Source of the DNA: Microbacterium sp. 2FI
GTDB taxonomy: Bacteria > Actinomycetota > Actinomycetes > Actinomycetales > Microbacteriaceae
Length of the DNA stretch: 64,000 nucleotides
Assembly (NCBI RefSeq): GCF_005502885.1
Contig: NZ_SCMR01000005.1
Coordinates: 111,351 to 175,350, forward strand
Reading direction: 5' to 3'
Shown: positions 47,861 to 56,089 of the stretch, piece after piece
Layout of the letters: every line of letters starts with the position of its first letter
How positions within the stretch are numbered: the first letter of the stretch is position 1
Program-made: the position numbers and the translations under genes
Notes under the pieces: generated by a model
Told to the model about the DNA's origin: nothing
The model's input: only the letters and a program-made list of their open reading frames with translations
The model's database searches: none

Positions 47861-49150
47861 TCACTGGAAGCCGTAGCCGTCGTTCGAGGCGATGTTCGCG
47901 TCGATGTCCGACACGGCGCGATCGAGCGTCTCCTGCACGTCTGCGCCGCTCATGATGTCCTTCGCGGCGGTCTCGAACGTGGCCGAGATGACGGCGTAGG
48001 CGGGCGTCTCGGGACGCAACACGGCGTACTCCTGCGAGAACTCCACGAACGGGCGCAGCGCGCCGTCGTCGCCGAAGTACTCCGATGCCTGCGCGGCCGC
48101 CTCGGTGGCGGGGATCACGACCTGCTTGTCGGCGAACTCGGTGATGTACTCGTCCTGGAAGCTGAACTCGAGGTACGCGCGGGCGCCGTCTGCGTCATTG
48201 CACTCCGACGAGATGCCCCACTGCCACGAGCCGCCGCCGATCGCAGGTCCCGTGCCGAGGTCCGGCGGGGGCAGGATGAGCAGGTCGTCGCCTACCGCGT
48301 CGAGCGCCGTTACGGCGTTCCAGACACCCGTGTAGCTGAGCGCCACCTCGTCGTCGACGAACTCCTGGTTCCCGACTGTGCCGCTGTTGTCGGCGTAGCC
48401 GTCGGCGAAGAGACCGGCGAACCATTCGCCCCACGCGACCGCCTCGGGTCCGTTGAGCGCGCCGTCGGCGGTGAGCATGGTCGACCGGTCGATGAGATCG
48501 CCGCCGAAGCTCTGCAGGAACGGCGAGTACGCGTACGGCCACCACTCACCGGTGTCTTCGGCGCCGATGTCGATGGGCGTCTCGTATCCCGCATCCTTGA
48601 GGGTCGAAAGCGCCGCGTCGAACTCCGCGGCATCCCACGGCTCCTCCATCGTCGGGATGCGGATGCCGTTGGCCTCGAGCACCGACTGACGCGCGAAAAT
48701 GGCGAGCGCGGCGTCCCAGTAGCCCGCCGAGTAGATCTCGTCCTCCCACACGCCGACGGCGGTCGGCAGCAGCGAGTCGGTGAGCTCGGTCGGCAGCCCG
48801 AGGGGCTGCAGATAGCCCGCCCATGCCCAGTTCGGCATGATCGGGCCGTCGAGGTCGAGAAGACACGGCAGATCGCCGGATGCCGCAGCCGCGACGATCG
48901 CGTCGTTGTAAGCGCCCTGGGGGAAGGACTCGTGCACGACCTCGTAGTCGTCCTGTGAGCCGTTGAAATCGGAGATGATGCGTTCGTAGACCTCGAGTTC
49001 GGCCGGGTTTCCGGCGGAATGGGTCCACATGGTCAGCTGCGTGCGGCCGTCCTCGGTCGTGGTGTCACCCTGACCTGCCTGCCCGCATCCGGTGAGCGCG
49101 AGCGCCCCCACCAGCCCGACCGATACGAAGATCGGCGTCGTTCTGCGCAT
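47861..49150 (-). CDS. Sugar-binding lipoprotein of the ABC transporter
   Basis: 429 residues. Lipobox LTGC with Cys at 22, followed by a Gly/Thr-rich linker. It is a family-1 extracellular solute-binding protein: TQLTMWTHSAGNPAELEVYE, YNDAIVAAAASGDLPCLLDLDGP in parts, AWNAVTAL-like VWNAVTALDAV. It delivers the sugar to the two permeases. A LacI gene 41 bp upstream and the permeases 58 bp downstream place it in the same transcript. Substrate is likely sucrose or a fructo-oligosaccharide, inferred from the kinase and hydrolase. Confidence 0.92.
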   Translation of the reverse strand: MRRTTPIFVSVGLVGALALTGCGQAGQGDTTTEDGRTQLTMWTHSAGNPAELEVYERIISDFNGSQDDYEVVHESFPQGAYNDAIVAAAASGDLPCLLDLDGPIMPNWAWAGYLQPLGLPTELTDSLLPTAVGVWEDEIYSAGYWDAALAIFARQSVLEANGIRIPTMEEPWDAAEFDAALSTLKDAGYETPIDIGAEDTGEWWPYAYSPFLQSFGGDLIDRSTMLTADGALNGPEAVAWGEWFAGLFADGYADNSGTVGNQEFVDDEVALSYTGVWNAVTALDAVGDDLLILPPPDLGTGPAIGGGSWQWGISSECNDADGARAYLEFSFQDEYITEFADKQVVIPATEAAAQASEYFGDDGALRPFVEFSQEYAVLRPETPAYAVISATFETAAKDIMSGADVQETLDRAVSDIDANIASNDGYGFQ

Positions 49151-49191
49151 AATTGTGGTTTCCTTCTCTTGGTGATCGACGCCCGCGTCGG

Positions 49192-50277
49192 TCACTGATC
49201 GGCGACTGCCTCTGGCAGTCGTTCTGTGAGTGAAGCCCGTCGCCGGTTCGGTTTGGCGACTTGCGCCGGCGGCGGGCCTACGGAGTCTCGTCGGATGACG
49301 GGACACTCCATCAGGTGCGTGGCGTCCTCATCCCCCTCTGCGCGGACGCCGAGCGCGACCTCCATCGCCCAGCGGCCCATGTCGTAATGGGGCAGCGCGA
49401 TGGTGGTGAGGGGGGGATCCTGTTCCGCGGCGATCAGCGCCTGGTCGTCGAAGCCGACGATCGAGAGGTCGCGCGGGATGTCGAGACCACGCCGGTGCGC
49501 GGCGATGTACACGCCGACGGCCATGCGGTCGTTGAAGCAGAAGACGGCGGTGGGACGCTGCTCCTCAGGGAGGTCGAGCAGCCGCTCGTAAGCGGCGCGA
49601 CCGCCGCGAGCGGTCGTCTCGCCGTGCACGTGGAGCGCGGGATCGGCAGGAATGCCTGCCTCGGAGAGCACTTCGAGATAGCCTTCGTGGCGCAGCGTGG
49701 ACGCGATGGGGTTGTCGTCGGTGTCGATGTAGGCGATGCGACGATGCCCCGCGGCGACCAGTTCGCGCACGGCCGCCACACCGCCGGCGCGGTCGTCGGG
49801 AACGACGGAGCGGAAGCCCCCGCCCTCGGGCCGGCAGTCGAGGAAGACCGCCCCGGCGGGGAGTCCGCTCGGTGCCGGGACCACCTGGTGCCACATGCAC
49901 GCGTAGATGAGCGCGTCGACCTGCTGGGCGGTGAGCGCGCGGATCGCGTCTGCCTCGATCGTACTGTCGCCGCCCGTGTCGATGAGGAAGACGAGGTGGC
50001 CGTTCTCACGCGCGGCGTCCTGCGCGCCGGCGAGCATGTCGCCGGCGAACGGGGTCGTGGCGATCTGGTCGGAGATGAGGCCGACGGTGCGCGTCTGCTG
50101 CGTGCGGAGCCCCCGCGCGACCGAGCTCGGGGCGTAGCCGACGGCGCGTGCCGCCTCTCGCACCCGGCGGCGGGTCTCTTCCGAGATGCGGGACTCGACG
50201 TCGTTCATGACGAGCGAGACAGTCGTCACCGACACGCCTGCCGCCTGTGCGACATCTGAGATCCGAGCCCGGGCCAC
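49192..50277 (-). CDS. LacI-family transcriptional regulator of the sugar operon
   Basis: 361 residues. The N-terminal helix-turn-helix is ARISDVAQAAGVSVTTVSLV, with a hinge helix near 45-60 (SSVARGLRTQQT). A periplasmic-binding-like effector domain follows (VGLISDQIATTPFAGDML, IVGFDDQALIAAEQDPPLTT in parts). GTG start. A perfect palindrome is 17 bp upstream, so it probably represses its own promoter and the whole operon, released by the sugar. Confidence 0.92.
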   Translation of the reverse strand: MARARISDVAQAAGVSVTTVSLVMNDVESRISEETRRRVREAARAVGYAPSSVARGLRTQQTRTVGLISDQIATTPFAGDMLAGAQDAARENGHLVFLIDTGGDSTIEADAIRALTAQQVDALIYACMWHQVVPAPSGLPAGAVFLDCRPEGGGFRSVVPDDRAGGVAAVRELVAAGHRRIAYIDTDDNPIASTLRHEGYLEVLSEAGIPADPALHVHGETTARGGRAAYERLLDLPEEQRPTAVFCFNDRMAVGVYIAAHRRGLDIPRDLSIVGFDDQALIAAEQDPPLTTIALPHYDMGRWAMEVALGVRAEGDEDATHLMECPVIRRDSVGPPPAQVAKPNRRRASLTERLPEAVADQ

Positions 50278-50293
50278 CGCTTCACATCCTCGT

Positions 50294-50309
50294 GATAAAT
50301 CGATTTATC
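50294..50309 (-). promoter_or_regulatory. LacI-type operator of the sugar operon
   Basis: GATAAATCGATTTATC is a perfect 16-bp palindrome with central CG, as expected for LacI-family operators. It lies between the -10 box and the lacI start, where bound repressor would block transcription. No second copy is seen in the operon. Confidence 0.85.
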
Positions 50310-50321
50310 TAACGGGAATGA

Positions 50322-50350
50322 TTATTACCCCGACGCATCCGCTGCGTCAA
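50322..50350 (-). promoter_or_regulatory. Housekeeping-type promoter of the sugar operon
   Basis: On the minus strand TTGACG (50345-50350), a 17-bp spacer, then TAATAA (50322-50327). Transcription should begin just before the operator. A 6-bp palindrome (GACGCA / TGCGTC, 50332-50348) overlaps the -35 and spacer. Confidence 0.8.
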
Positions 50351-50365
50351 GTGCCAGTTCTTCGG

Positions 50366-51724
50366 CTACAGCGCGAGCCGCTCCCGCACGACCGCCGCGA
50401 GCACCTCGGCGTGGCGCTGGGCATCGGCTTCCGAGGCCGCCTCGACCATCACGCGCACCATCTCCTCGGTGCCCGACGGGCGCAGCAGCACCCGGCCCGA
50501 GTCGCCGAGCTCGGCCTCGACGGCGGCGACGGCATCCGCCACACCCTCGTCGGCCGCGGCCCGCGTGCGATCCACACCGCGGACGTTGATGAGCACCTGT
50601 GGGAAGACGGTCATGACGGAGGCGAGCTCGGCCATCGAGCGCCCCGTGCGAGCCATCTCGGCGACCAGGTGCAGGCCTGTCAGCAGTCCGTCGCCGGTGG
50701 TGGCGTACTCGCTCATGATGACGTGACCCGACTGCTCGCCGCCGAGCGAGTAGCCGCCCTCGTTCATCGCCTCGAGCACGTACCGGTCGCCGACGGCCGT
50801 CGGCACGACCCGGATGCCGGCGGCAGCCATCGCGCGGTGCAGGCCCAGGTTGCTCATGACCGTCGCGACGAGCGTGTCGTCCTTCAGGTGCCCGCGCTCC
50901 TTCATCGAGACGGCGAGGATCGCCATGATCTGGTCGCCGTCCACGACACGGCCGGTGGCGTCCACGGCGAGACAGCGGTCGGCATCGCCGTCGTGAGCGA
51001 TCCCGACGTCTGCGCCCACGCGCACGACCTCGGCCGCGAGCACGTCGAGGTGCGTCGAGCCCACGCCGTCGTTGATGTTGAGTCCGTCGGGGTCTGCGCC
51101 GATGACGGTCACGCGGGCGCCGGCGTCGCGGAAGGTCTCGGGCGAGACTCCGGATGCCGCGCCGTGCGCGCAGTCGAGGACGACGTGGAGCCCGGCGAGG
51201 GTGTGCGGCATCGAGCCGAGCAGGTGGACGACGTAGCGGTCCTCGGCGTCGGCGAACCGGCGGATGCGGCCGACACCGGCCCCGGTGGGCTGCAGCTTCG
51301 GTCCCGACATCGCGTGTTCGATGCGCTCCTCGACGACGTCGGGGAGCTTCACCCCGCCGCGGGCGAAGATCTTGATGCCGTTGTCGGGTGCGGGGTTGTG
51401 GGATGCCGAGACCATGACGCCGAAGTCGGCGTCCATGTCTGCGATGAGGAACGCCGCAGCGGGGGTCGGCAGAACGCCCGCATCGAGCACGTCGACGCCG
51501 GAGGACGCGAGGCCCGCCTCGACGGCGGCCGAGAGGAACTCACCCGAGACGCGGGGGTCGCGGGCGACGACGGCGGTGAGGCGCTTGCCGGCGGCCTTGC
51601 GGGCCTCGGCAGTACGGCCCTGGCCCAGGACGACGGCAGTCGCCTGGGCCAGGGTGAGAGCGAGATCGGCGGTGAGGGGGCCGTTGGCCAGCCCCCGCAC
51701 CCCGTCCGTGCCGAAGAGCGGCAT
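50366..51724 (-). CDS. glmM: Phosphoglucosamine mutase
   Basis: 452 residues. [11 protein letters not shown] start, phosphoserine loop [16 protein letters not shown] with S108, metal loop DGDADRC, and [16 protein letters not shown] phosphate-binding end. It interconverts GlcN-6-P and GlcN-1-P for UDP-GlcNAc. It lies 17 bp after rpsI, so it is likely cotranscribed with rplM-rpsI, as in many actinobacteria. Confidence 0.97.
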   Translation of the reverse strand: MPLFGTDGVRGLANGPLTADLALTLAQATAVVLGQGRTAEARKAAGKRLTAVVARDPRVSGEFLSAAVEAGLASSGVDVLDAGVLPTPAAAFLIADMDADFGVMVSASHNPAPDNGIKIFARGGVKLPDVVEERIEHAMSGPKLQPTGAGVGRIRRFADAEDRYVVHLLGSMPHTLAGLHVVLDCAHGAASGVSPETFRDAGARVTVIGADPDGLNINDGVGSTHLDVLAAEVVRVGADVGIAHDGDADRCLAVDATGRVVDGDQIMAILAVSMKERGHLKDDTLVATVMSNLGLHRAMAAAGIRVVPTAVGDRYVLEAMNEGGYSLGGEQSGHVIMSEYATTGDGLLTGLHLVAEMARTGRSMAELASVMTVFPQVLINVRGVDRTRAAADEGVADAVAAVEAELGDSGRVLLRPSGTEEMVRVMVEAASEADAQRHAEVLAAVVRERLAL

Positions 51725-51741
51725 GCGGAGGGGAGAGCCGA

Positions 51742-52218
51742 TCAGCGCTTCGAGTACTGAGGAGCCTTGCGGGCCTTCTTGAGACCAGCCTTCTTGCGCT
51801 CCTTGACGCGAGCGTCGCGCGAGAGGAAGCCGGCCTTCTTCAGGGTCGGGCGGTTGTTCTCCTCGTCGATGCCGTTGAGCGAACGGGCGATGCCGAGACG
51901 CAGCGCGCCGGCCTGGCCCGAGGGGCCACCACCCGAGATACGGGCGATGACGTCGTAGGCGTCGGTGAGGTTGAGCACGGTGAAGGGGTCCTTCACGAGC
52001 TGCTGGTGCAGCTTGTTCGGGAAGTAGTCCTCGAACGTGCGGCCGTTGACCGTGATGGTGCCCGAGCCGGGAACGATGCGCACGCGGGCGATGGCCTGCT
52101 TGCGACGGCCGACAGCGGCGCCCGGAACCGTGAGAACGGGGCGCTCGACGGCGGCGACGGTCTGGTCGACCGGGGTCTCGGTCGAGTAGTTGCTGGTGTC
52201 TTCTTCGATGTTCGCCAC
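51742..52218 (-). CDS. rpsI: 30S ribosomal protein S9
   Basis: 158 residues. [16 protein letters not shown] and the C-terminal [24 protein letters not shown] (in parts; the basic tail reaches the tRNA P site) are unmistakable. The GTG at 52218 (VANIEED) is chosen because AAGGA is properly spaced before it; a GTG at 52248 overlapping rplM is the alternative. It has a short acidic N-terminal extension usual in this group. Confidence 0.95.
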   Translation of the reverse strand: MANIEEDTSNYSTETPVDQTVAAVERPVLTVPGAAVGRRKQAIARVRIVPGSGTITVNGRTFEDYFPNKLHQQLVKDPFTVLNLTDAYDVIARISGGGPSGQAGALRLGIARSLNGIDEENNRPTLKKAGFLSRDARVKERKKAGLKKARKAPQYSKR

Positions 52219-52244
52219 GAAAGTGTCCTTAGTCTGTCCGGCGC

Positions 52245-52691
52245 TCACTGGGCGACCTGGTCGAGGGTGTACGTCTTGGGCAGCTGAGCACCGTGGGGGT
52301 GCTCAGCGCCGCGGTAGACCTTGAGCTTGCGAAGCTGCTGCGCACCCAGGCTGTTCTTGGGGAGCATGCCGCGCACTGCCTTCTCGACGGCGCGCTCCGG
52401 GTTCTTGTCCATGAGCTCGCCGTAGGTGACCGACGAGAGACCGCCCGGGTAGCCCGAGTGGCGGTACGCCTTCTTCTTCTCGAGCTTCTGGCCCGTCAGC
52501 GCCACCTTGTCGGCGTTGATGATGATGACGAAGTCGCCGGTGTCGACGTGGTTCGCGAAGGTGGCCTTGTGCTTGCCACGGAGGAGGATGGCGGCGTGCG
52601 AGGCGAGACGGCCGAGGACGACGTCGGTTGCGTCGATGACCAGCCACTCGCGCTGGACTTCGCCAGCCTTGGGGGTGTAAGTGCGCGTCAC
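52245..52691 (-). CDS. rplM: 50S ribosomal protein L13
   Basis: 148 residues. [64 protein letters not shown] are the L13 landmarks. GTG start at 52691 ([16 protein letters not shown]). First gene of rplM-rpsI-glmM. Confidence 0.96.
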   Translation of the reverse strand: MTRTYTPKAGEVQREWLVIDATDVVLGRLASHAAILLRGKHKATFANHVDTGDFVIIINADKVALTGQKLEKKKAYRHSGYPGGLSSVTYGELMDKNPERAVEKAVRGMLPKNSLGAQQLRKLKVYRGAEHPHGAQLPKTYTLDQVAQ

Positions 52692-52831
52692 AGTAGTGCT
52701 GCTTTCTTGATCGAACGGAGAGGTTCGTGAATCCCGCTCCGGGGTGGTTCGCTCCCCGAAGGGGGTCGAACACGCCAGTGGAGGGCTCACGTTCGTCGGG
52801 CCGGGTCAGCTGAGCCGGACACCAAAGGTCA

Positions 52832-52860
52832 AGCTTACGGCATGCGGATGCTGCGACCAA
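52832..52860 (-). promoter_or_regulatory. Possible promoter of rplM
   Basis: On the minus strand TTGGTC (52855-52860), 17 bp, TAAGCT (52832-52837). It would give a leader of about 130 nt before rplM, which contains a small hairpin (CCCC-TTC-GGGG type near 52755-52765). Hexamers are not consensus. Confidence 0.35.
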
Positions 52861-52881
52861 ACCCGCGCGATGCGCGAGCTC

Positions 52882-55395
52882 CTAGACCCGGCTGCTCCGC
52901 GCCCGGCGCGTCCCGCGAACGACGAGCAGAAGGATGCCGCCGGCCAGCAGCGCCAGGCCGCCGATCACGACTCCCATCGGCACCTCTCCGCCCGTGCCCG
53001 ACAGCTCCTCGCCACCGGCAGCGGACGCCGACGGGTCGATGACGGTCACCGGTGTCGTCGACTCGGCGTCGCCGTACACGACCGCGATCGTGTGCGAACC
53101 CGCCTCGATCGCGAGCGGGATGGTGACCGTCGCGGTGAACGACCCGTCGGCGTCAGCCGTCGACGATCCGAGCAGCACGGGCGTCGAGCGGATCCAGATC
53201 TCGAGCACGTCGCCGGCGTCGAAGCCGGACCCCGTGATCGTGAGCGATCCGCCACGGGTGACCGACGTCGCCGAGAGCTGCAGCGACGGGCCTGCGCCCG
53301 GATCGGGGTCGACCGGGGCACCGGTGTCCGTCGGGTCAGGGGTGGGGCTCGGGTCAGGGCTGGGGCTGGGTGACGGCGTCGCTGTCGTTCCGTCGTCGGG
53401 GTCGAGATAGGCGAGACGTGTCTGTCCGAGCACGTCGTCCTCCGTGACGGGAGTCACCCCGAACTCGACCGTCTCATCGCGCGCGATGTCGCCGATGCGG
53501 GCGGTACGGGCGTCGGGCGCGATGAGACCGACGTGCACGCCGTCGACCGTCAGGCTCCAGCCCTTCGGCGGGTCCACCGGTGCCACCCACGAGACCGTCG
53601 CGACGGCACCCTCTCCGGTGACCCCGACGCTGTCGGCCGGGATCGCGACGGGCGGCGGCGGCGGTCCGATGCGCACGGGCGCCGAGAAGTTGGCGATGAG
53701 GCCGTCGGCGTCGGTGACGCGCAGCTGCACGAAGCCGTCGAATTCGGCGTCGTACGTGTGGTCGGCGGTGGACTCGCCGTCGATGATCTCGTACACGCCG
53801 TCGCCGTCGAAGTCCCAGTCCCACTGCTCGATCGTCGAGGTCGTCGAGTACGAGGGGCCGGCGTCGAAGTGGATCGTCGAGCCGACGTCGCCCGCGTAGC
53901 GGTTGAGGACCAGCATCGGCACCGGGCGGGACTCGATCTTCGTCAGTGCGTCGGAGAGCGCCTGCGCGGCATCCCCTTCGTTCACGACCACTTCGCCCGT
54001 CGTCGCCTCCGCCATCGGCTCGTAGTACTCGGCCAGATAGCTCGGCACCACCGGATAGACGTTGACGGGGTCGATCTCGAGGCTGCGCGCAGCGACCATC
54101 GGCAGCGTCGATCCGTCGACCTGATCGGGATCGTGATACTCGGCATCCGTCAGCACGACCGCCGCCTTGGTCGCTCCCGGACGCCAGTCGAGGCCGTTGA
54201 AACCCGTCATGAGGGCGTGCAGCAGGGCCTCGGGCGTGTCGCCGCCGCCGTCGACCGAGATCGCGTCGAGGGCCGTGGCGAACGGGCCGATGTCTTCGCT
54301 GAACGGAGTCAGGATGCGGGCGGTGAACTCGTCGCCGGCGTCGCGGTACTCCACGAGGGCGACCCTGCCGCGGTTGGCTGCCACGAACGACGACAGCGTC
54401 GTCGCGACGGCCTTCGCCTGGTTGATCATCCACGACATCGACCCGGTCGAGTCGATGAGGAACACGACGTCCAGACCCGTGGTGCCCGACTGGAGATAGC
54501 TCGGTGAGGCGTCGAGGTCGTCCTCGGATGCCGGCATCCGCTCGCGCAGGCGCTCCACCGCCTCCTGCACGCCCTTGTCGATGTCGCCGCCGGCGAGCCC
54601 GTAGGTGCCGTGGCCGTCGGCATCCCACACCGCCTTCGACGATCCGCAGACGAAGTCGTGATCGGCGCACCACAGCCCGGTGTCGTTCTGCCACGACGAC
54701 GGCAGGTAGGGCTTGCGGGCGCCGAGCGACCCGTCATCGGTGTCGCAGTTGGGAACGACGCGACGCCACGCGGAGAACTCCTTCCCCTCGCAGGCCGGAG
54801 CAGCGTTCCACAGGAAGCTCTCGCCCTCAGGGAGGTAGAGCTTCGGGTCGCCGAAGTGCATCGCGAACACCACGTGCTCGCGCTCGGACGCGGTGAGTCG
54901 CTCGACGTAGGTCTCGCCCACGACCTGCGCACCCTGCGAGTATCCGCCCAGGATGAACAGCGCCGACGGGCACTTCGCCAGTCGCGCCGCGATGTAGTCG
55001 TCGAGTTCGTCCACGCCCTTGTCGACGCTGCCGCCGTACTCGAAGGCCCCGCCGCCGCTGAAGAATGCGCCCGATGAGTTCGTCGCCGAGTCCCATGAAC
55101 CGGTCCCGACCGGGACGGCGGGGTATTGGTGCCCTTCGACCGACGCCGTGCCCAGCTCGTAGTAGTTGAGGGTCACGGGCGCCGCGATGCGCGAGACCAG
55201 CTGTTCGCTGAACCGCGTCGCCTCGCCGGCACCGAGCCCCTGCCCCGACCCGCGCGCGAACACCGCCTCGACGTCGGTGCAGGCGTTGTCGACGGCCGCA
55301 GCCAATGCCGGGCCTGCGACCACCAGCGACGACGCGAGGACGACGATGGCTGCGGCACCCGCGATCGCCGAACGTATGACATTCCGAGCATGCAT
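52882..55395 (-). CDS. Secreted cutinase-VWA-PKD fusion protein with C-terminal wall/membrane anchor
   Basis: 837 residues. Signal peptide to about residue 33 (PALAAA). A cutinase/serine esterase domain (about 38-290) has ARGSGQ, nucleophile S153 in GGYSQGA, D247 in DHDFVCG and H262 in GHGTYG. A von Willebrand A domain (about 305-500) has DSTGSM (D315) and VVLTDAEYHD. A PKD-like repeat (WDWDFDGDG), a fibronectin-like stretch, a Pro/Ser/Asp linker and an Ig-like domain follow. The end is LSGTGG (798), a hydrophobic helix and RGTRRARSSRV, a degenerate sorting signal. The start ATG at 55395 begins the signal. Substrate unknown (cutin, polyester or lipid). Confidence 0.87.
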   Translation of the reverse strand: MHARNVIRSAIAGAAAIVVLASSLVVAGPALAAAVDNACTDVEAVFARGSGQGLGAGEATRFSEQLVSRIAAPVTLNYYELGTASVEGHQYPAVPVGTGSWDSATNSSGAFFSGGGAFEYGGSVDKGVDELDDYIAARLAKCPSALFILGGYSQGAQVVGETYVERLTASEREHVVFAMHFGDPKLYLPEGESFLWNAAPACEGKEFSAWRRVVPNCDTDDGSLGARKPYLPSSWQNDTGLWCADHDFVCGSSKAVWDADGHGTYGLAGGDIDKGVQEAVERLRERMPASEDDLDASPSYLQSGTTGLDVVFLIDSTGSMSWMINQAKAVATTLSSFVAANRGRVALVEYRDAGDEFTARILTPFSEDIGPFATALDAISVDGGGDTPEALLHALMTGFNGLDWRPGATKAAVVLTDAEYHDPDQVDGSTLPMVAARSLEIDPVNVYPVVPSYLAEYYEPMAEATTGEVVVNEGDAAQALSDALTKIESRPVPMLVLNRYAGDVGSTIHFDAGPSYSTTSTIEQWDWDFDGDGVYEIIDGESTADHTYDAEFDGFVQLRVTDADGLIANFSAPVRIGPPPPPVAIPADSVGVTGEGAVATVSWVAPVDPPKGWSLTVDGVHVGLIAPDARTARIGDIARDETVEFGVTPVTEDDVLGQTRLAYLDPDDGTTATPSPSPSPDPSPTPDPTDTGAPVDPDPGAGPSLQLSATSVTRGGSLTITGSGFDAGDVLEIWIRSTPVLLGSSTADADGSFTATVTIPLAIEAGSHTIAVVYGDAESTTPVTVIDPSASAAGGEELSGTGGEVPMGVVIGGLALLAGGILLLVVRGTRRARSSRV

Positions 55396-55484
55396 GTGCG
55401 AGTGGCCCCCAAGCCTCGGCCGCCCGAACGGCCGTGTGCCGAGTATGTCGGCATCGGCCGCGCGATGCAAAACGACGGTGATGC

Positions 55485-56012
55485 TCAGTCGTGGGGTGCG
55501 ATCAGGACGACGGCGCCGGCGCCCGAAACCTCTCCGCCGAGTTCGGCGTCGGCGGTGATCGTGACGCTCACGTCGAAGCCGTCCACGACGGTCGTGCCGG
55601 CGCAGACGCCCACCACGCCGGAGACGTTCTCGGGCGGCCGGCAGTCATCCGAATCGATCGACCATTCGGCATCGGGCAGCAGCGCGACGATCGCGTCGGA
55701 CGAATCCGGGAGCGCTTCGAGCGTGTAGTTCCGCTGCATGCTGGGGCACTCCTGCACGCTGTAGGCGCAGATGCCGAGCCAGCCGCTCGTGGTGATCGTC
55801 TCATCGGTCAGGGTCCAGTCCGCCGGAACCTGCATGCTCGCCGCCACCGCCCGCATGTCGCTCTCGGCATCCGTCGCCGCCTGGTCGCGCTGGAACGCGA
55901 TCGCTCCCGCGACGATCGCCAGCACGAGCACGGCACCGCCGATGACCGCCCCGATGACGAGGCCCCGCCGACGTCGGCGGGGCGTCACAGCGGGGCTCGC
56001 AGGTGAGGACAT
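55485..56012 (-). CDS. Hypothetical membrane-anchored protein
   Basis: 175 residues. A basic stretch (TPRRRRRG) precedes one N-terminal helix (LVIGAVIGGAVLVLAIVAGAIAF, about 17-40). A soluble domain outside the membrane has cysteine pairs (ICAYSVQECP; DDCRPP, VCAGTT) that may form disulphides. I do not recognise a family. ATG at 56012; GTG at 56021 has GGGGA upstream and is an alternative. It lies between the M28 peptidase terminator and the cutinase fusion, on the same strand. Confidence 0.7.
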   Translation of the reverse strand: MSSPASPAVTPRRRRRGLVIGAVIGGAVLVLAIVAGAIAFQRDQAATDAESDMRAVAASMQVPADWTLTDETITTSGWLGICAYSVQECPSMQRNYTLEALPDSSDAIVALLPDAEWSIDSDDCRPPENVSGVVGVCAGTTVVDGFDVSVTITADAELGGEVSGAGAVVLIAPHD

Positions 56013-56042
56013 GGCGCCCACGCTATCGTCCCCGGACGCACC

Positions 56043-56073
56043 GACCCCGCCCGGGGCTCGCCCGGGCCGGGTC
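56043..56073 (-). terminator. Hairpin after the M28 peptidase gene
   Basis: Arms 56043-56055 and 56061-56073 pair 12 of 13 bases (GACCCCGCCCGGG against its complement) around a 5-nt loop, 17 bp past the stop. Confidence 0.6.
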
Positions 56074-56089
56074 GGTGTCGTGGGTCTCT

